Below, piece after piece: positions 1 to 10,491 of a stretch of DNA of 64,000 nucleotides. Position 1 is the first letter of the stretch. Each line of letters begins with the position of its first letter. The stretch spans positions 1,570,777-1,634,776 of the forward strand of contig NZ_CP026003.1 in NCBI RefSeq assembly GCF_003086795.1, in the 5' to 3' direction. Below the pieces are notes generated by a model. The model saw only the letters and a program-made list of their open reading frames with translations, was not told where the DNA came from and searched no databases. Origin of the DNA: Stenotrophomonas sp. SAU14A_NAIMI4_5. Its GTDB lineage: Bacteria > Pseudomonadota > Gammaproteobacteria > Xanthomonadales > Xanthomonadaceae. The position numbers and the translations under genes are program-made.

Positions 1-1253
1 AAGAACTGGGTCTTCGTGTTCTCGTCGATCACCCCCACCTGGGCCAGGCCGCGGATCGCGTCGGTGTCGAAGAAGCTGCCGTCGAGCAGGGTCACGCCCT
101 TCACCCGGAAATACTGCTCGCCGACGCCGCTGATCTGTGCCGTCGCCGACTGGTTGCGGTAGCGCGCGGTCACCGAGGTCGACACGCTGGGCGTGGCGCT
201 GTCCACGTAGCTCTGCTGCGACAGCGCATCGGCATCGGTGGCCTTCAGCGTCTGCACGCGCGCCGAGCGCATGTCACCGAAGCCGCGGCCGGGGTAGACG
301 TCGATGGTGTTGGTGCCCAGCGCGCTGATGTTCTGCAGGATCTGCTGCTGCGAACCGTTGCCCAGCGCCACCACCGATACCACCGAGGCGATGCCGATGA
401 TGATGCCGAGCATGGTCAGGAAGGTGCGCAGGCGGTGGGCGTTCATCGCCAGCAGCGCCATCCGGAACGCCTCGGTGAAGCGGTCGCGGGCCGCGCGCCA
501 GCTGCTGCCATGGGCGACGTCTGCGCTGGGCTGGCGCTGCGCACGGTAGCTGGGGGCTTTCGGATTGGCGCGGTCGGCGATGATCTCGCCGTCGCGGATC
601 TCGATGATGCGCTGGGCGTGCTCGGCCACGCTCATGTCGTGGGTGACGATGATGATGGTGTGGCCTTCGGCATGCAGCTCGCCGAGGATGGCCATCACTT
701 CCTCACCGGATTTCGTGTCCAGCGCGCCGGTCGGTTCGTCGGCCAGGATCACCTCGCCGCCGTTCATCAGGGCGCGGGCGATCGACACGCGCTGCTGCTG
801 GCCGCCGGACAGCTGGCCCGGCTTGTGGTGCATGCGGTCGTGCAGGCCCAGCCGCTGCAGCAGCTGCTCGGCGCGCGCGTTGCGGGTCGGCCCGGGGCTG
901 CCGGCATACACTGCCGGCACTTCCACGTTGCCGCGCGCATCGAGGTCGCCCAGCAGGTGGTAGCGCTGGAAGATGAAACCGAAATGGCCACGGCGAAGTT
1001 CGGCCAGCTCGTCCGGCTCCATCTTTCCGGTTTCGCGGCCGGCCACCTGGTAGCTGCCGCGGGTCGGGCGGTCCAGGCAGCCGAGGATGTTCATCAGCGT
1101 CGACTTGCCCGAGCCGGACTGGCCGACGATGGCGACCATCTCACCGGCATGGATGTCCAGGTTGACGTCGCGCAGCACGGCGATGACATCCTCGCCGGCC
1201 GGGAACTCGCGGCGCAGGTCACGCAGGCGCAGCAGGGGCGCCGTCGTGCTCAT
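1..1253 (-). CDS. macB: MacB-type ABC transporter, ATPase-permease fusion (partial, 3' end off window)
   Basis: The gene reads right to left from ATG at 1253 and leaves the window at base 1, so about 417 N-terminal residues are visible. The ATPase comes first: Walker [10 protein letters not shown], signature [15 protein letters not shown], Walker [14 protein letters not shown]-loop VTHD. A linker leads to the first membrane helix ([20 protein letters not shown]) and the start of the periplasmic core with the MacB-type [12 protein letters not shown] segment. The family works as a dimer with MacA and a TolC-like channel, exporting substrates from the periplasm. The start codon lies inside the end of macA (ATGA overlap), so the two are one operon. 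An outer-membrane partner may follow outside the window. Confidence 0.93.
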   Translation of the reverse strand, partial: MSTTAPLLRLRDLRREFPAGEDVIAVLRDVNLDIHAGEMVAIVGQSGSGKSTLMNILGCLDRPTRGSYQVAGRETGKMEPDELAELRRGHFGFIFQRYHLLGDLDARGNVEVPAVYAGSPGPTRNARAEQLLQRLGLHDRMHHKPGQLSGGQQQRVSIARALMNGGEVILADEPTGALDTKSGEEVMAILGELHAEGHTIIIVTHDMSVAEHAQRIIEIRDGEIIADRANPKAPSYRAQRQPSADVAHGSSWRAARDRFTEAFRMALLAMNAHRLRTFLTMLGIIIGIASVVSVVALGNGSQQQILQNISALGTNTIDVYPGRGFGDMRSARVQTLKATDADALSQQSYVDSATPSVSTSVTARYRNQSATAQISGVGEQYFRVKGVTLLDGSFFDTDAIRGLAQVGVIDENTKTQF

Positions 1254-2497
1254 CGGCGCGGGCCCATGCCACCGGGCGGGCCCATGCGCATCGCGCCGCC
1301 GCTGCGGTTGCCGGTGCCGCTGCCGGCTGCGGCCGCACCGCCTTCGCCGACCACCACGCGCTCGCCTTCCTTCAGCCCGGACAGGATCTGCGCGGAGGCA
1401 CCGTTGTTGATGCCGACCTTGACCTTGCGCGGCTGCGGCTGGCCCTGCTCGTTGACCACGCGCACCACGCGCTCGCCGTCACGCGTCTTCGGGCCCAGCG
1501 CCACGGCCGGCACCAGCAGCGCGCCCTTGGCCTGCTGCAGCAGCACCGAGACCTGTGCGGTCATGTCGATGCGCAGGGTGCCATCGGGGTTTTCCACGTC
1601 GAACAGCGCGTTGTAGTAGACCGCGCTGCTGGAACTTGAGCTGGACGAGCTGCTGGAACTGGACGAGCTTTCGTTGGCAATGGACGACGGCGCCGGATTG
1701 ATCTGGCGCAGCGTGGCGTGGTACTTGCGGTCCGGGTCGCCCAGGGTGGTGAAGTACACCGGCATGCCGGCCTTGATCTTGACCACGTCAGCCTCGGAGA
1801 CTTCGGCGTTGACGGTGACCACGTCCAGGCGCGCCAGCATGACGATGGTCGGCGCGGTCTGGTTGGCGTTCACCGTGCGGCCTTCCTCTGCTACCACCGC
1901 GACCACGGTGCCGTCCATCGGCGCGGTGATGCGGGTGTAGGCCAGGTTGGCGCGGGCGGTGCCGAGCTCGGTTTCGCGGCCCTTGATCTGCGCCTCGTAC
2001 GACTGCAGCTGGGCGCGGGCGGTCTTGAGCGTGGCCTCGGCGGCATCGTATTCCTGCCGCGAGGTGGCCTCGGCGGCCAGCATCTCCTTCTGCCGGGCGA
2101 AGTCCAGCTCGGCCTGGCGCAGGCTGGCCTGCTGCACGGCGCGCTGGGCGATCACCTGGTCCAGCGAGGCCTGGGCGTTGAGCACCTGGTTCTGCTGGGT
2201 GGTGGCGTCGATCTCGGCGATCAGGTCGCCTTCCTTAACCGTATCGCCCAGCTGCACCTTCAGCGATTTGATCTGGCCCGAGGCCTGCGCACCGACGCTG
2301 ACCAGCTTGTAGGCATCGATCACGCCGGTGGCTTCCACCGTCTGTTCGATGTCGCCGCGGCTGACCGGGCTGGTGGCCAGGGCCGGGGCGGCAGGCTTGC
2401 GCAGCAGCCACCAGGCGCACGCGGCAGGAATGACGACAAGCAGGACAATCACGATCAGACGACCCCGGCGGGTCGCGGGCAACAGGCGGGAGATCAC
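1250..2497 (-). CDS. macA: MacA-type periplasmic adaptor (HlyD/RND-type membrane fusion protein)
   Basis: 415 residues from a GTG start at 2497. An N-terminal membrane anchor (residues about 13-31) is followed by a split lipoyl domain ([18 protein letters not shown], then [17 protein letters not shown]), a helical hairpin (residues about 100-180) and beta-barrel domains. It would bridge MacB to an outer-membrane channel. Odd feature: fifteen consecutive serines at residues 277-291, between [11 protein letters not shown] and [10 protein letters not shown], written with mixed codons (AGC, TCG, TCC, AGT, TCA). The C-terminus is Gly/Ala/Met-rich. The stop overlaps the macB start by 4 nt. The gene is divergent from the two-component system at 2703, which may control it (inference from position). 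Confidence 0.92.
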   Translation of the reverse strand: MISRLLPATRRGRLIVIVLLVVIPAACAWWLLRKPAAPALATSPVSRGDIEQTVEATGVIDAYKLVSVGAQASGQIKSLKVQLGDTVKEGDLIAEIDATTQQNQVLNAQASLDQVIAQRAVQQASLRQAELDFARQKEMLAAEATSRQEYDAAEATLKTARAQLQSYEAQIKGRETELGTARANLAYTRITAPMDGTVVAVVAEEGRTVNANQTAPTIVMLARLDVVTVNAEVSEADVVKIKAGMPVYFTTLGDPDRKYHATLRQINPAPSSIANESSSSSSSSSSSSSSSAVYYNALFDVENPDGTLRIDMTAQVSVLLQQAKGALLVPAVALGPKTRDGERVVRVVNEQGQPQPRKVKVGINNGASAQILSGLKEGERVVVGEGGAAAAGSGTGNRSGGAMRMGPPGGMGPRR

Positions 2498-2702
2498 GTG
2501 CGGGCTTCACTCGGGCAGGCCGCCGCAGCGGCATTGGTGGGCATTGTGAAGATCGGGCGCAGGCAGGCTCAATCCTCGGGGTGTGTCTGTGTGTAACACT
2601 GTCGGCCGAAACGCGTAACTGCAGGTATCCGGCCCCGGCGTGGATACAGTGGTACGCACTGGACAGGATGCGGTTCAGCTCCCGACACGGGAAAATCGCG
2701 AC

Positions 2703-3431
2703 ATGGAGACTGAAAACCCGATGCATCGCCTGTTGATCGTCGACGACGACAATGACATCCGCACCCTGCTGGCCGAACAGCTCGGCCGCGCCGGCTATCT
2801 GGTCAGCACCGCGGCCGACGGCACCAGCATGCGACAGCTGCTGGAGCGCGAGCACGTGGACCTGATCGTGCTCGACCTCAACCTGCCGCGCGAGGATGGC
2901 CTGACCCTGTGCCGCGACCTGCGTGCGCGTTCGAACACGCCGGTGATCATGCTCACCGCACGTGCCGAGCCGATCGACCGCGTGCTGGGCCTGGAGATGG
3001 GCGCCGACGATTACCTGGCCAAGCCGTTCGAACCGCGCGAGCTGCTGGCGCGCATCCGCAACGTGCTGCGCCGGACCGAGGCGCTGCCGGCCAACCTGGA
3101 GCCGCTCGCGGTGCGCCGCGCGCGCTTCTCGCGCTGGATCTTCGATCTGGAACACCGCCACCTGGTCGACCCCGATGGCCGCGTGGTGGTGCTGTCCGGC
3201 GCCGAGTTCCGCCTGCTGCGGGTGTTCATCGCGCACGCCAACAAGGTGCTCTCGCGCGAACAGCTGGTGGCGCTCAGCAGCGGCCGCAACTACGAGGCGC
3301 AGGACCGCGCGATCGACCTGCAGGTCAGCCGGCTGCGCAACAAGCTGGCCGACGATGGCGGGCCCGATGGCCTGATCAAGACCGTGCGCAATGAAGGCTA
3401 TGTACTGGCCTCGGCCGTCAACCTGGAATAA
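2703..3431 (+). CDS. OmpR/PhoB-family response regulator
   Basis: About 242 residues. The receiver domain has the acidic pair (LLIVDDDND), phospho-acceptor Asp in LIVLDLNLPREDG, Thr in VIMLTARAE and Lys in DDYLAKPFEPREL. A C-terminal winged helix follows (VLSGAEFRLLRVFIAHANKVLSR, then a recognition-helix segment with AIDLQVSRLRNKL and a wing ending IKTVRNEGYVL). I chose ATG 2703 (METENPMHRLL); ATG 2721 and an upstream ATG at 2640 are alternatives. The histidine kinase follows after 3 nt. The pair is divergent from macAB across about 200 bp that must hold both promoters, so regulation of the efflux pump is plausible but not shown. Confidence 0.9.
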   Translation: METENPMHRLLIVDDDNDIRTLLAEQLGRAGYLVSTAADGTSMRQLLEREHVDLIVLDLNLPREDGLTLCRDLRARSNTPVIMLTARAEPIDRVLGLEMGADDYLAKPFEPRELLARIRNVLRRTEALPANLEPLAVRRARFSRWIFDLEHRHLVDPDGRVVVLSGAEFRLLRVFIAHANKVLSREQLVALSSGRNYEAQDRAIDLQVSRLRNKLADDGGPDGLIKTVRNEGYVLASAVNLE

Positions 3432-3434
3432 GCC

Positions 3435-4835
3435 GTGATCAAGCGCCTGCGCCACTTCCTGTCCTCGATGGTGGGGCGGCTGTTCGTGATCCTGCTGCTG
3501 GGCATGTCGGTGGCCGCGATCGGCGCGACCATGCTGGCCACGTCCAAGCGCCAGCAGGAATTCGAGCGGCAGAACCTCAACCGCATCGCCGACCGCCTGC
3601 AGGGCTACGTCAACCTGCTCGACGGCAATCCGGAACTGCGCGACCGCCTGCTGGAAATGGGCGGGCCGAGCGTGCGCGCGCTGCAGCCCGGCGCTCGCCT
3701 GGGCCGCGTCGATACGGCGCTGATGGAAGTGCTCGATGACCGCCCCGGACCGGTGGCGCGCGCGCATGTGCACTTCACCTCGTTCCGCTCGTGCATCCCC
3801 AAGCTGCAGGAACTGCTGCCGCCGCCACCGCCGGGCCACCGGCGCCCGCCGCGTGAACGCGACCCGTCCTTCATCCCGCCCAAGTGCCGGGCCGTGGACG
3901 TGGTCCTCAGCGATGGCACCACGCTGAAGCTGGCGCTGGATTCGCCGGCGGTGGCGCACAACGGCGTGCTGGCCGTGGACCCGCTGTTCCTGACCCTGCT
4001 GGTGCTGGCGATCGCCGTGCTGGCCTATATCGTTTCGCGCATGGCCAGCGCGCCGCTGCAGGAACTGGCCTCGGCCGCCGAGGAACTGGGCGACGACCTG
4101 CAGCGCGACCCGCTGCCCCTGCGCGGCCCGCGCGAAGTGCAGCGCGCTGCCGAAGCCTTCAACGCCATGCAGCAGCGGCTGCAGCGGCACCTGGCCGAAC
4201 GCACGCAGATGCTGGCGGCGATCACCCACGACCTGCAGACGCCGCTGACCCGGCTGCGCCTGCGCCTGGAAAACGTGACCGACGAGATCCTGCGCGAGCG
4301 CCTGATCGGCGACCTGGCGGCGATGCAGGCCCTGGTGCGCGAAGGCCTCGAACTCGCCCGCAGCGCCGAGAGCGCCGAACAGCGCGCCGCCCTCGACCTG
4401 GATTCGCTGCTGGAAAGCATCGTCGAGGACACCGCCGAGGCGGGCGCCGACGTGGCCTTCGAAGGCGCCAGTGGCGCGGTGCTGATGCTGCGGCCGCTGG
4501 CCATGCACCGCCTGTTCTCCAACCTGGTGGACAACGCGGTGATGTATGCCGAGCGCGTGCGGGTGAGGGTGGACCGCAGCGGCGGCGGCATCACCGTGGT
4601 GGTGGCAGACGACGGCCCGGGGCTGGCCGACGACCAGCTCGAAGCGGTGTTCGATCCCTTCGTGCGGGTGGAAACCTCGCGCTCGCGGCAGACCGGCGGC
4701 GCCGGCCTGGGCCTGACCATCGCCCGCGCCCTGGCCGAGAAGGATGGCGCCCGGCTGTGGCTGCGCAACCGCCCCGAGGGCGGACTGGAAGCGGTGGTGC
4801 AGTGGCCGGCGGGCAGCCCGGTGGCCGGGCGCTGA
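3435..4835 (+). CDS. Membrane sensor histidine kinase, EnvZ-like
   Basis: 466 residues from GTG, 3 nt after the regulator stop. Two membrane helices (residues about 14-36 and 178-200) bracket a roughly 140-residue periplasmic sensor region with a proline-rich patch (LLPPPPPGHRRPP) and two cysteines. A HAMP-like stretch follows, then the H-box AAITHDLQTPLTR with the phospho-accepting His at residue 265, and an HATPase domain with N-box (HRLFSNLVDNAVMYA), G1 (VADDGPGLAD) and G2 (TGGAGLGLTIARAL). All catalytic motifs look intact. It is the cognate partner of the preceding regulator; the signal is unknown. Confidence 0.9.
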   Translation: MIKRLRHFLSSMVGRLFVILLLGMSVAAIGATMLATSKRQQEFERQNLNRIADRLQGYVNLLDGNPELRDRLLEMGGPSVRALQPGARLGRVDTALMEVLDDRPGPVARAHVHFTSFRSCIPKLQELLPPPPPGHRRPPRERDPSFIPPKCRAVDVVLSDGTTLKLALDSPAVAHNGVLAVDPLFLTLLVLAIAVLAYIVSRMASAPLQELASAAEELGDDLQRDPLPLRGPREVQRAAEAFNAMQQRLQRHLAERTQMLAAITHDLQTPLTRLRLRLENVTDEILRERLIGDLAAMQALVREGLELARSAESAEQRAALDLDSLLESIVEDTAEAGADVAFEGASGAVLMLRPLAMHRLFSNLVDNAVMYAERVRVRVDRSGGGITVVVADDGPGLADDQLEAVFDPFVRVETSRSRQTGGAGLGLTIARALAEKDGARLWLRNRPEGGLEAVVQWPAGSPVAGR

Positions 4836-4854
4836 GTCGGGCGTCCGGATAGCT

Positions 4855-4936
4855 GGGGTCAGAGCCCTCTGCGTGCGCAGAGGGATCCGACCCCGGGTCG
4901 GATCCCTTCCGCCGCAGGCGTAAGGGCTCTGACCCC
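4855..4936. repeat. Two back-to-back GGGGTCAGAGCCC stem-loop elements
   Basis: Element 1 is 4855-4894 on the plus strand: outer arms GGGGTC and GACCCC, inner stem around CTCTGCG/CGCAGAG. Element 2 (4895-4936) is the same family in the opposite orientation, with a different inner stem. Together they form a near-symmetrical double hairpin just after the kinase stop and before the GGDEF sensor gene. The same element recurs at 20618, 25311, 29157, 29251, 29355 and 34770. Confidence 0.85.
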
Positions 4937-5128
4937 GCCTCAGACCCCGGCTTTCACGCCGCGGTGACGCCGAGGGGGGTGTTTGGCCTATCATTCGCCC
5001 CATCTCCCCACAGTTCCCGCGATGAGCCAGCCTGTTCACACCGGCGCGCGGCCCCGTGCCGCCCGGCTGTTCCTGTTCCTGCCTGTTGCCCTGCGCGGCA
5101 ACCGCACCTGGCCGCTGCCGTTGCAGTA

Positions 5129-8100
5129 ATGGGCGGTCAGGGGGCTGGCAGGCGCCTGGCGGGGCGCCACCCGGAACACCACATCGGTCGCCTGTTGCGG
5201 CTCGGTGTGCTGTGGCTGTTGCTGCTGCTGGCGTCGCCGCTGGCGGCCCAGACCGTCGCGCCGCCGCTGCGCGACTACGCCATCGACGTGTGGACCTCGC
5301 GCAACGGCCTGCCGCACAACTCGCTGCGCGACATCGCCCAGACCCCCGAAGGCCACCTGTGGTTCGCCACCTGGGAAGGCCTGGTGCGCTACAACGGCCT
5401 GGATTTCACCGTGTTCGACCGCAGCACGCGGCCGGGCCTGCGCGACAACGGCATCGGCGCGCTGCTGGTGGACCGCCAGGGCGGCCTGTGGATCAGTGAT
5501 TCGCGCGGCAACGTGACCTACCGCAGCAACGCCGGCCAGTGGCGGGTCTGGGAACACCAGGCCAACACCCCGGAAGTGCTGATCCAGTCGATGCAGATGG
5601 ACAGCCAGGGGCGACTGTGGCTGCTGTACGAAGGCAAGGGCATCGGCTACCTGACCCCGGAAACCGGCATCGTCTACCAGCCGCCGCCGCCGGACCTGCC
5701 GCTGGCGATGAGCTTCACCAAGCTGGTGGTCGACGCCCAGGACCGGGTCTGGATCGGCACCCTCGACGGCCTGGTGCTGCGCGACAACGATGGCGAGCTC
5801 AAGCGTGCGCCGGCCGAGTGGGGCGTGGACAAGGGCCTGACCTGGCCCTATCGCGCACCCGATGGCGCCCTGTGGATCGTGGCCGGCGAGCGCCTGTACC
5901 GGGTCGAGGATGACCGCCTGGTGCTGGTCCACAGCCTGCCCGGCCAGCTGCACATGACCGCGATGCTGCAGGACCGCCACGGCGACCTCTGGCTGGGCAC
6001 CGAAAACCAGGGCCTGCTGCGCATCTCCAGCCACGGCCTGGAACGCCTGCCGGCCGGCCTGAACCTGCCCGGCGGGCGGGTGGTCAGCCTGCGTGAGGAC
6101 GCCGAAGGCAGCATCTGGGTCGGCGCCAACGGTGGCCTGTACCGCCTGCGCGAAACGCTGTTCAGCAGCTACACCGAGCGCGATGGCCTGAGCGGTGACT
6201 ACGTGCGCACCGTGTTCGAGGACCGCGACCGCCGGCTGTGGGTGGGCAGTGCCAGCGGCCTGGACCAGCAGACCGCCGACGGCCGCTTCCGGCCGATGTC
6301 GCTGCACAACCGGGGTGGCAAGGCGGCGTCGGTCCTCAGCCTGGCCCAAGGCCCTGAGGGCGACCTCTGGGTGGGCACCTTCGGCGACGGCGTGTACCGC
6401 CTGCGCGCCGATGGCAGCCTGCGCCACAACTACGATGCGGCCGATGGCATGCCGGGCGGCAACATCCGCGCGATCAGCGTCGATCCGTCCGGCGTGGTCT
6501 GGGCTGGCACGCAGAAGGGCGTGGTACGCATCGAGGGTGAACGCGTGCATGTGTCCGACGTACCTGGCATGCCGGGCGGTCTGATCACCGCGCTGGAACA
6601 CGACCACCAGGGCAACCTGTGGATCGGCACCATCGAGGGCATCCGCGTGCTGCGCGGCGACCATGTGCAGTCCATCGACCTGGCACCGATGGGCGGCGGC
6701 CGCAGTGTGTTCGGCTTCCACCAGATCGGCGAAGCGATGTGGATCAGCAGCGACCGTGGCCTGTACCGCTGGTACAAGAACCGCCTGTCGCGGGTGGGCC
6801 TGGAACAGGGCATGCCGGTCGATACCGTGTTCCAGCTGGTGCCCGACCGGCTGGGGAATGTGTGGATCAGCAGCAACCGCGGCGTGCTGCGCACCGACAT
6901 GGCGACCTTGAACGCGGTGGCCGACGGGCGCGCGCCGCGAGTGACGGTGGAGCGCTACAACGAGATCGACGGCATGGCCAACGCGCAGGCCAATGGCAGT
7001 TCCGGGCCCTCGGCGATCCTGCGCCAGGACGGCACCTTCTGGGTCGTCACCGCCGGTGGCCTGAGCACGGTGGACCCACAGCGCCTGCAGCGCTTCCGCG
7101 AACGCCCGGCGCCGCCGGCGGCGATCGAGAACGTGCAGGTCGATGGCGCGCCGGTGCTTTGGGAAGGTCCCGAGCGCAACCTGATTCCCGGCGGGCGCCG
7201 GCTGGCGGTGAGCTTCGTTGGCCTCAGCTACCTGATGTCCGACCGCATCCGTTACCGCACCCGGCTGGAAGGCCTGGACGCCGGCTGGGTCGAGCGTGGC
7301 CCGCAGCGCAGCGTCGAGTTCGTCGGCCTGCCGCCGGGTGATTACACCCTGCATGTGGCGGCCTCGCACCCGGGCGGTGCCTGGGGCCAGCAGGAGGCGG
7401 TGTGGAGTTTCACCGTGCAGCCGTTCTGGTGGCAGCGGCACAGCGTGCAGGGGCTGATCGGCCTGCTGCTGCTGGCTGCGCTGGTGGCGCTGTACCGGTT
7501 CCTGCTGCAGCAGTACAAGGCCAGCAACCTGCGCCTGGCGCGGCGCGTGGATGAAGCGACCTTCGACCTGCAGGCGCAGACGGTGCACCTGCAGGCGTTG
7601 AACCAGGAGAAGACCGAGCTGGCCGAGCGCCTGGCGCGGCAGGCCGAGGCGTTCGAGCGGCAGGCCCGCGAGGATGCGCTGACCGGCCTGGCCAACCGCC
7701 GCGGCTTCGACGAGACGCTGGCGCGCGATTTCGCCCGCTCGCAGCGCAGCGGCCACCCGCTGAGCCTGGTGGTGCTGGACATCGATCATTTCAAGGATGT
7801 CAACGATACCTACAGCCACAGCGTCGGCGACCTGGTGCTGAAGGAAGTGGCTGAAGTGATCGCCGCGGCCTGCCGCGATTCGGACCTGCCGGCGCGTACC
7901 GGTGGCGAAGAGTTCGCGCTGCTGCTCAATGACACGCGCCTGGAAGAAGCGGCGCAGGTCTGCGCGCGCCTGCGCGGCCTGTTCCATGACCATCCGGACT
8001 GGGCCGGGGTGAAGGGCCTGCGGGTGACCTTCAGCGCGGGCCTGGTGGAACTGGCCAACGACGACCGCACCCCGGCGCTGCTGTACCAGCGCGCCGACCG

Positions 8101-8152
8101 CGCGCTGTACCGCGCCAAGAGCGACGGCCGCGACCGCACCAGCATCGGGTGA
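5129..8152 (+). CDS. Propeller-type sensor diguanylate cyclase (Reg_prop, Y_Y_Y, GGDEF)
   Basis: About 1007 residues from ATG 5129. An N-terminal hydrophobic signal or anchor (LGVLWLLLLLASPLAAQ) is followed by many repeated Trp-Ile/Val-Gly blades (LWIGT, IWVGANGGLYRL and similar) of the two-component-regulator propeller type. A Y_Y_Y domain follows (SFVGLSYLMSDRIRYRTRLEG, LPPGDYTL), then one membrane helix at about residues 771-795, a coiled-coil linker and a GGDEF domain with GGEEF at residues 925-929. The inhibitory-site motif RxxD (RDSD) precedes it, so feedback inhibition by c-di-GMP is likely. It should sense a periplasmic ligand and make c-di-GMP in the cytoplasm. The start is uncertain: a 35-codon ORF (5022-5129) ends at TAATG exactly on this start. 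Confidence 0.88.
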   Translation: MGGQGAGRRLAGRHPEHHIGRLLRLGVLWLLLLLASPLAAQTVAPPLRDYAIDVWTSRNGLPHNSLRDIAQTPEGHLWFATWEGLVRYNGLDFTVFDRSTRPGLRDNGIGALLVDRQGGLWISDSRGNVTYRSNAGQWRVWEHQANTPEVLIQSMQMDSQGRLWLLYEGKGIGYLTPETGIVYQPPPPDLPLAMSFTKLVVDAQDRVWIGTLDGLVLRDNDGELKRAPAEWGVDKGLTWPYRAPDGALWIVAGERLYRVEDDRLVLVHSLPGQLHMTAMLQDRHGDLWLGTENQGLLRISSHGLERLPAGLNLPGGRVVSLREDAEGSIWVGANGGLYRLRETLFSSYTERDGLSGDYVRTVFEDRDRRLWVGSASGLDQQTADGRFRPMSLHNRGGKAASVLSLAQGPEGDLWVGTFGDGVYRLRADGSLRHNYDAADGMPGGNIRAISVDPSGVVWAGTQKGVVRIEGERVHVSDVPGMPGGLITALEHDHQGNLWIGTIEGIRVLRGDHVQSIDLAPMGGGRSVFGFHQIGEAMWISSDRGLYRWYKNRLSRVGLEQGMPVDTVFQLVPDRLGNVWISSNRGVLRTDMATLNAVADGRAPRVTVERYNEIDGMANAQANGSSGPSAILRQDGTFWVVTAGGLSTVDPQRLQRFRERPAPPAAIENVQVDGAPVLWEGPERNLIPGGRRLAVSFVGLSYLMSDRIRYRTRLEGLDAGWVERGPQRSVEFVGLPPGDYTLHVAASHPGGAWGQQEAVWSFTVQPFWWQRHSVQGLIGLLLLAALVALYRFLLQQYKASNLRLARRVDEATFDLQAQTVHLQALNQEKTELAERLARQAEAFERQAREDALTGLANRRGFDETLARDFARSQRSGHPLSLVVLDIDHFKDVNDTYSHSVGDLVLKEVAEVIAAACRDSDLPARTGGEEFALLLNDTRLEEAAQVCARLRGLFHDHPDWAGVKGLRVTFSAGLVELANDDRTPALLYQRADRALYRAKSDGRDRTSIG

Positions 8153-8157
8153 TGCCC

Positions 8158-9453
<1,296 letters not shown>

Positions 9454-9475
9454 CTAGCAGAGCGACCCTGAGCGC

Positions 9476-9500
9476 CCGGCCACGCATCGCATGGCCGGGA
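9476..9500. terminator. Hairpin between rcnB-like gene and rnt
   Basis: CCCGGCCA and TGGCCGGG are separated by nine bases. It lies 3' of the RcnB-like gene on the minus strand. There is no U-tract, so terminator function is only a possibility. Confidence 0.35.
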
Positions 9501-9513
9501 CGCTGTGCACGGG

Positions 9514-9831
9514 TCAGCGGCGTGCCAGCACCACGTCGGCGATGACGCCGGTGGCCACGGCAATCAGCACGTAACGGCCGTCGACCTTGCGCCATTCCTG
9601 GCCGCGGGCGGGGGCGTGCAGGCCATGGTGGCGGTAATCGCGGACGTGCTCGCCGCGGTGGTCACGGGCGAGCTTGTGGCCGCGACGGGGCGGATCGCGA
9701 CGGTCGTCGTGGTGATCCTTGTGGCCGTGGTGGTCGTCGCGCCCACCGGCGCCATAGGGAGCGGCCATCGCGGGCGAGACGGCGGTGGCCAGCAGGGCCA
9801 GCGAAAGGGTGGCGGCAATCAGGCGCTTCAT
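9514..9831 (-). CDS. RcnB-family small secreted protein
   Basis: About 105 residues from ATG 9831, preceded by CGGAG. A signal peptide (MKRLIAATLSLALLATAVSPAMA) is followed by a His/Asp/Arg-rich region (RDDHHGHKDHHDDRRD) and the RcnB-like C-terminus (WRKVDGRYVLIAVATGVIADVVL). RcnB in E. coli is a periplasmic protein affecting nickel and cobalt efflux; many proteobacterial paralogues have no assigned metal. The His cluster suggests metal binding. It lies 130 bp after hvfX in the same direction, so a functional link to metal handling is possible but may be coincidence. Confidence 0.8.
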   Translation of the reverse strand: MKRLIAATLSLALLATAVSPAMAAPYGAGGRDDHHGHKDHHDDRRDPPRRGHKLARDHRGEHVRDYRHHGLHAPARGQEWRKVDGRYVLIAVATGVIADVVLARR

Positions 9832-9963
9832 GGGGCAACTCCGGGGGAAGGACGTGGTCATCGAGGCCACGGATCCAGCATCGGATTTTTTTGATGAATA
9901 GGCGATTAAATCGGCCTTTTGCGCGGTTTCGGTGCGTATCGGCGTGTAACGGGGCCGACGCGA

Positions 9964-10464
9964 CTACCGGGGCGCGGTGGTCCGGCCGGCCACCCACGCG
10001 TCCACGCTCAGGCGCCCGGCACCGTTGAACAGCAGCGGCAGCAGCATCGCCATGAACAGCACCGGCAGCTTGAAGTTGCCGAAGCCCTGGTCGCTGATCG
10101 CATAGCCCATCGCCAGATCACCCAGCGAATGCCAGTGCATCGGCCAGTGCACGGCATAGGTGGCCACCACGGTCAGCACCAGCAGGCTCGCCGCGGCGAA
10201 GCGGGTGCCGAGCCCGAACAGCAGGCAGGCCGCGCCGGCCAGCTCGAACCAGGTCGCCAGCTGCCAGTTCACGCCGGCGGGCAGCAGGTCGAACGGGAAC
10301 GGGAACGCGCCCTGCAGTTCGGCAAACCAGTTCTCGCCCAGCAGCTTCTCGCGGCCGGACTCGAAATATTCCCAGGCCAGCAGCAGGCGCAGGCCCAGCG
10401 GCGCCAACCACGGGCCGCAGCGATCCAGCTGGCCGCGCACGGCGGCCAGGGGCAGGGTGTTCAT
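9964..10464 (-). CDS. hvfX: DoxX-family membrane protein of the RiPP operon (HvfX type)
   Basis: About 166 residues from ATG 10464 (a GTG three bases upstream is the alternative; AGGAG precedes both). Four hydrophobic helices are visible, with the DoxX-type first segment [23 protein letters not shown] and [33 protein letters not shown]. DoxX proteins of this subgroup sit at the end of hvfABC/gig/buf operons and are thought to help handle the mature metal-binding peptide at the membrane; the mechanism is not settled. It follows hvfC by 27 nt and is most likely co-transcribed. Confidence 0.82.
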   Translation of the reverse strand: MNTLPLAAVRGQLDRCGPWLAPLGLRLLLAWEYFESGREKLLGENWFAELQGAFPFPFDLLPAGVNWQLATWFELAGAACLLFGLGTRFAAASLLVLTVVATYAVHWPMHWHSLGDLAMGYAISDQGFGNFKLPVLFMAMLLPLLFNGAGRLSVDAWVAGRTTAPR

Positions 10465-10491
10465 CACGGGGGGAACTCCTCGTTGGGGGTA

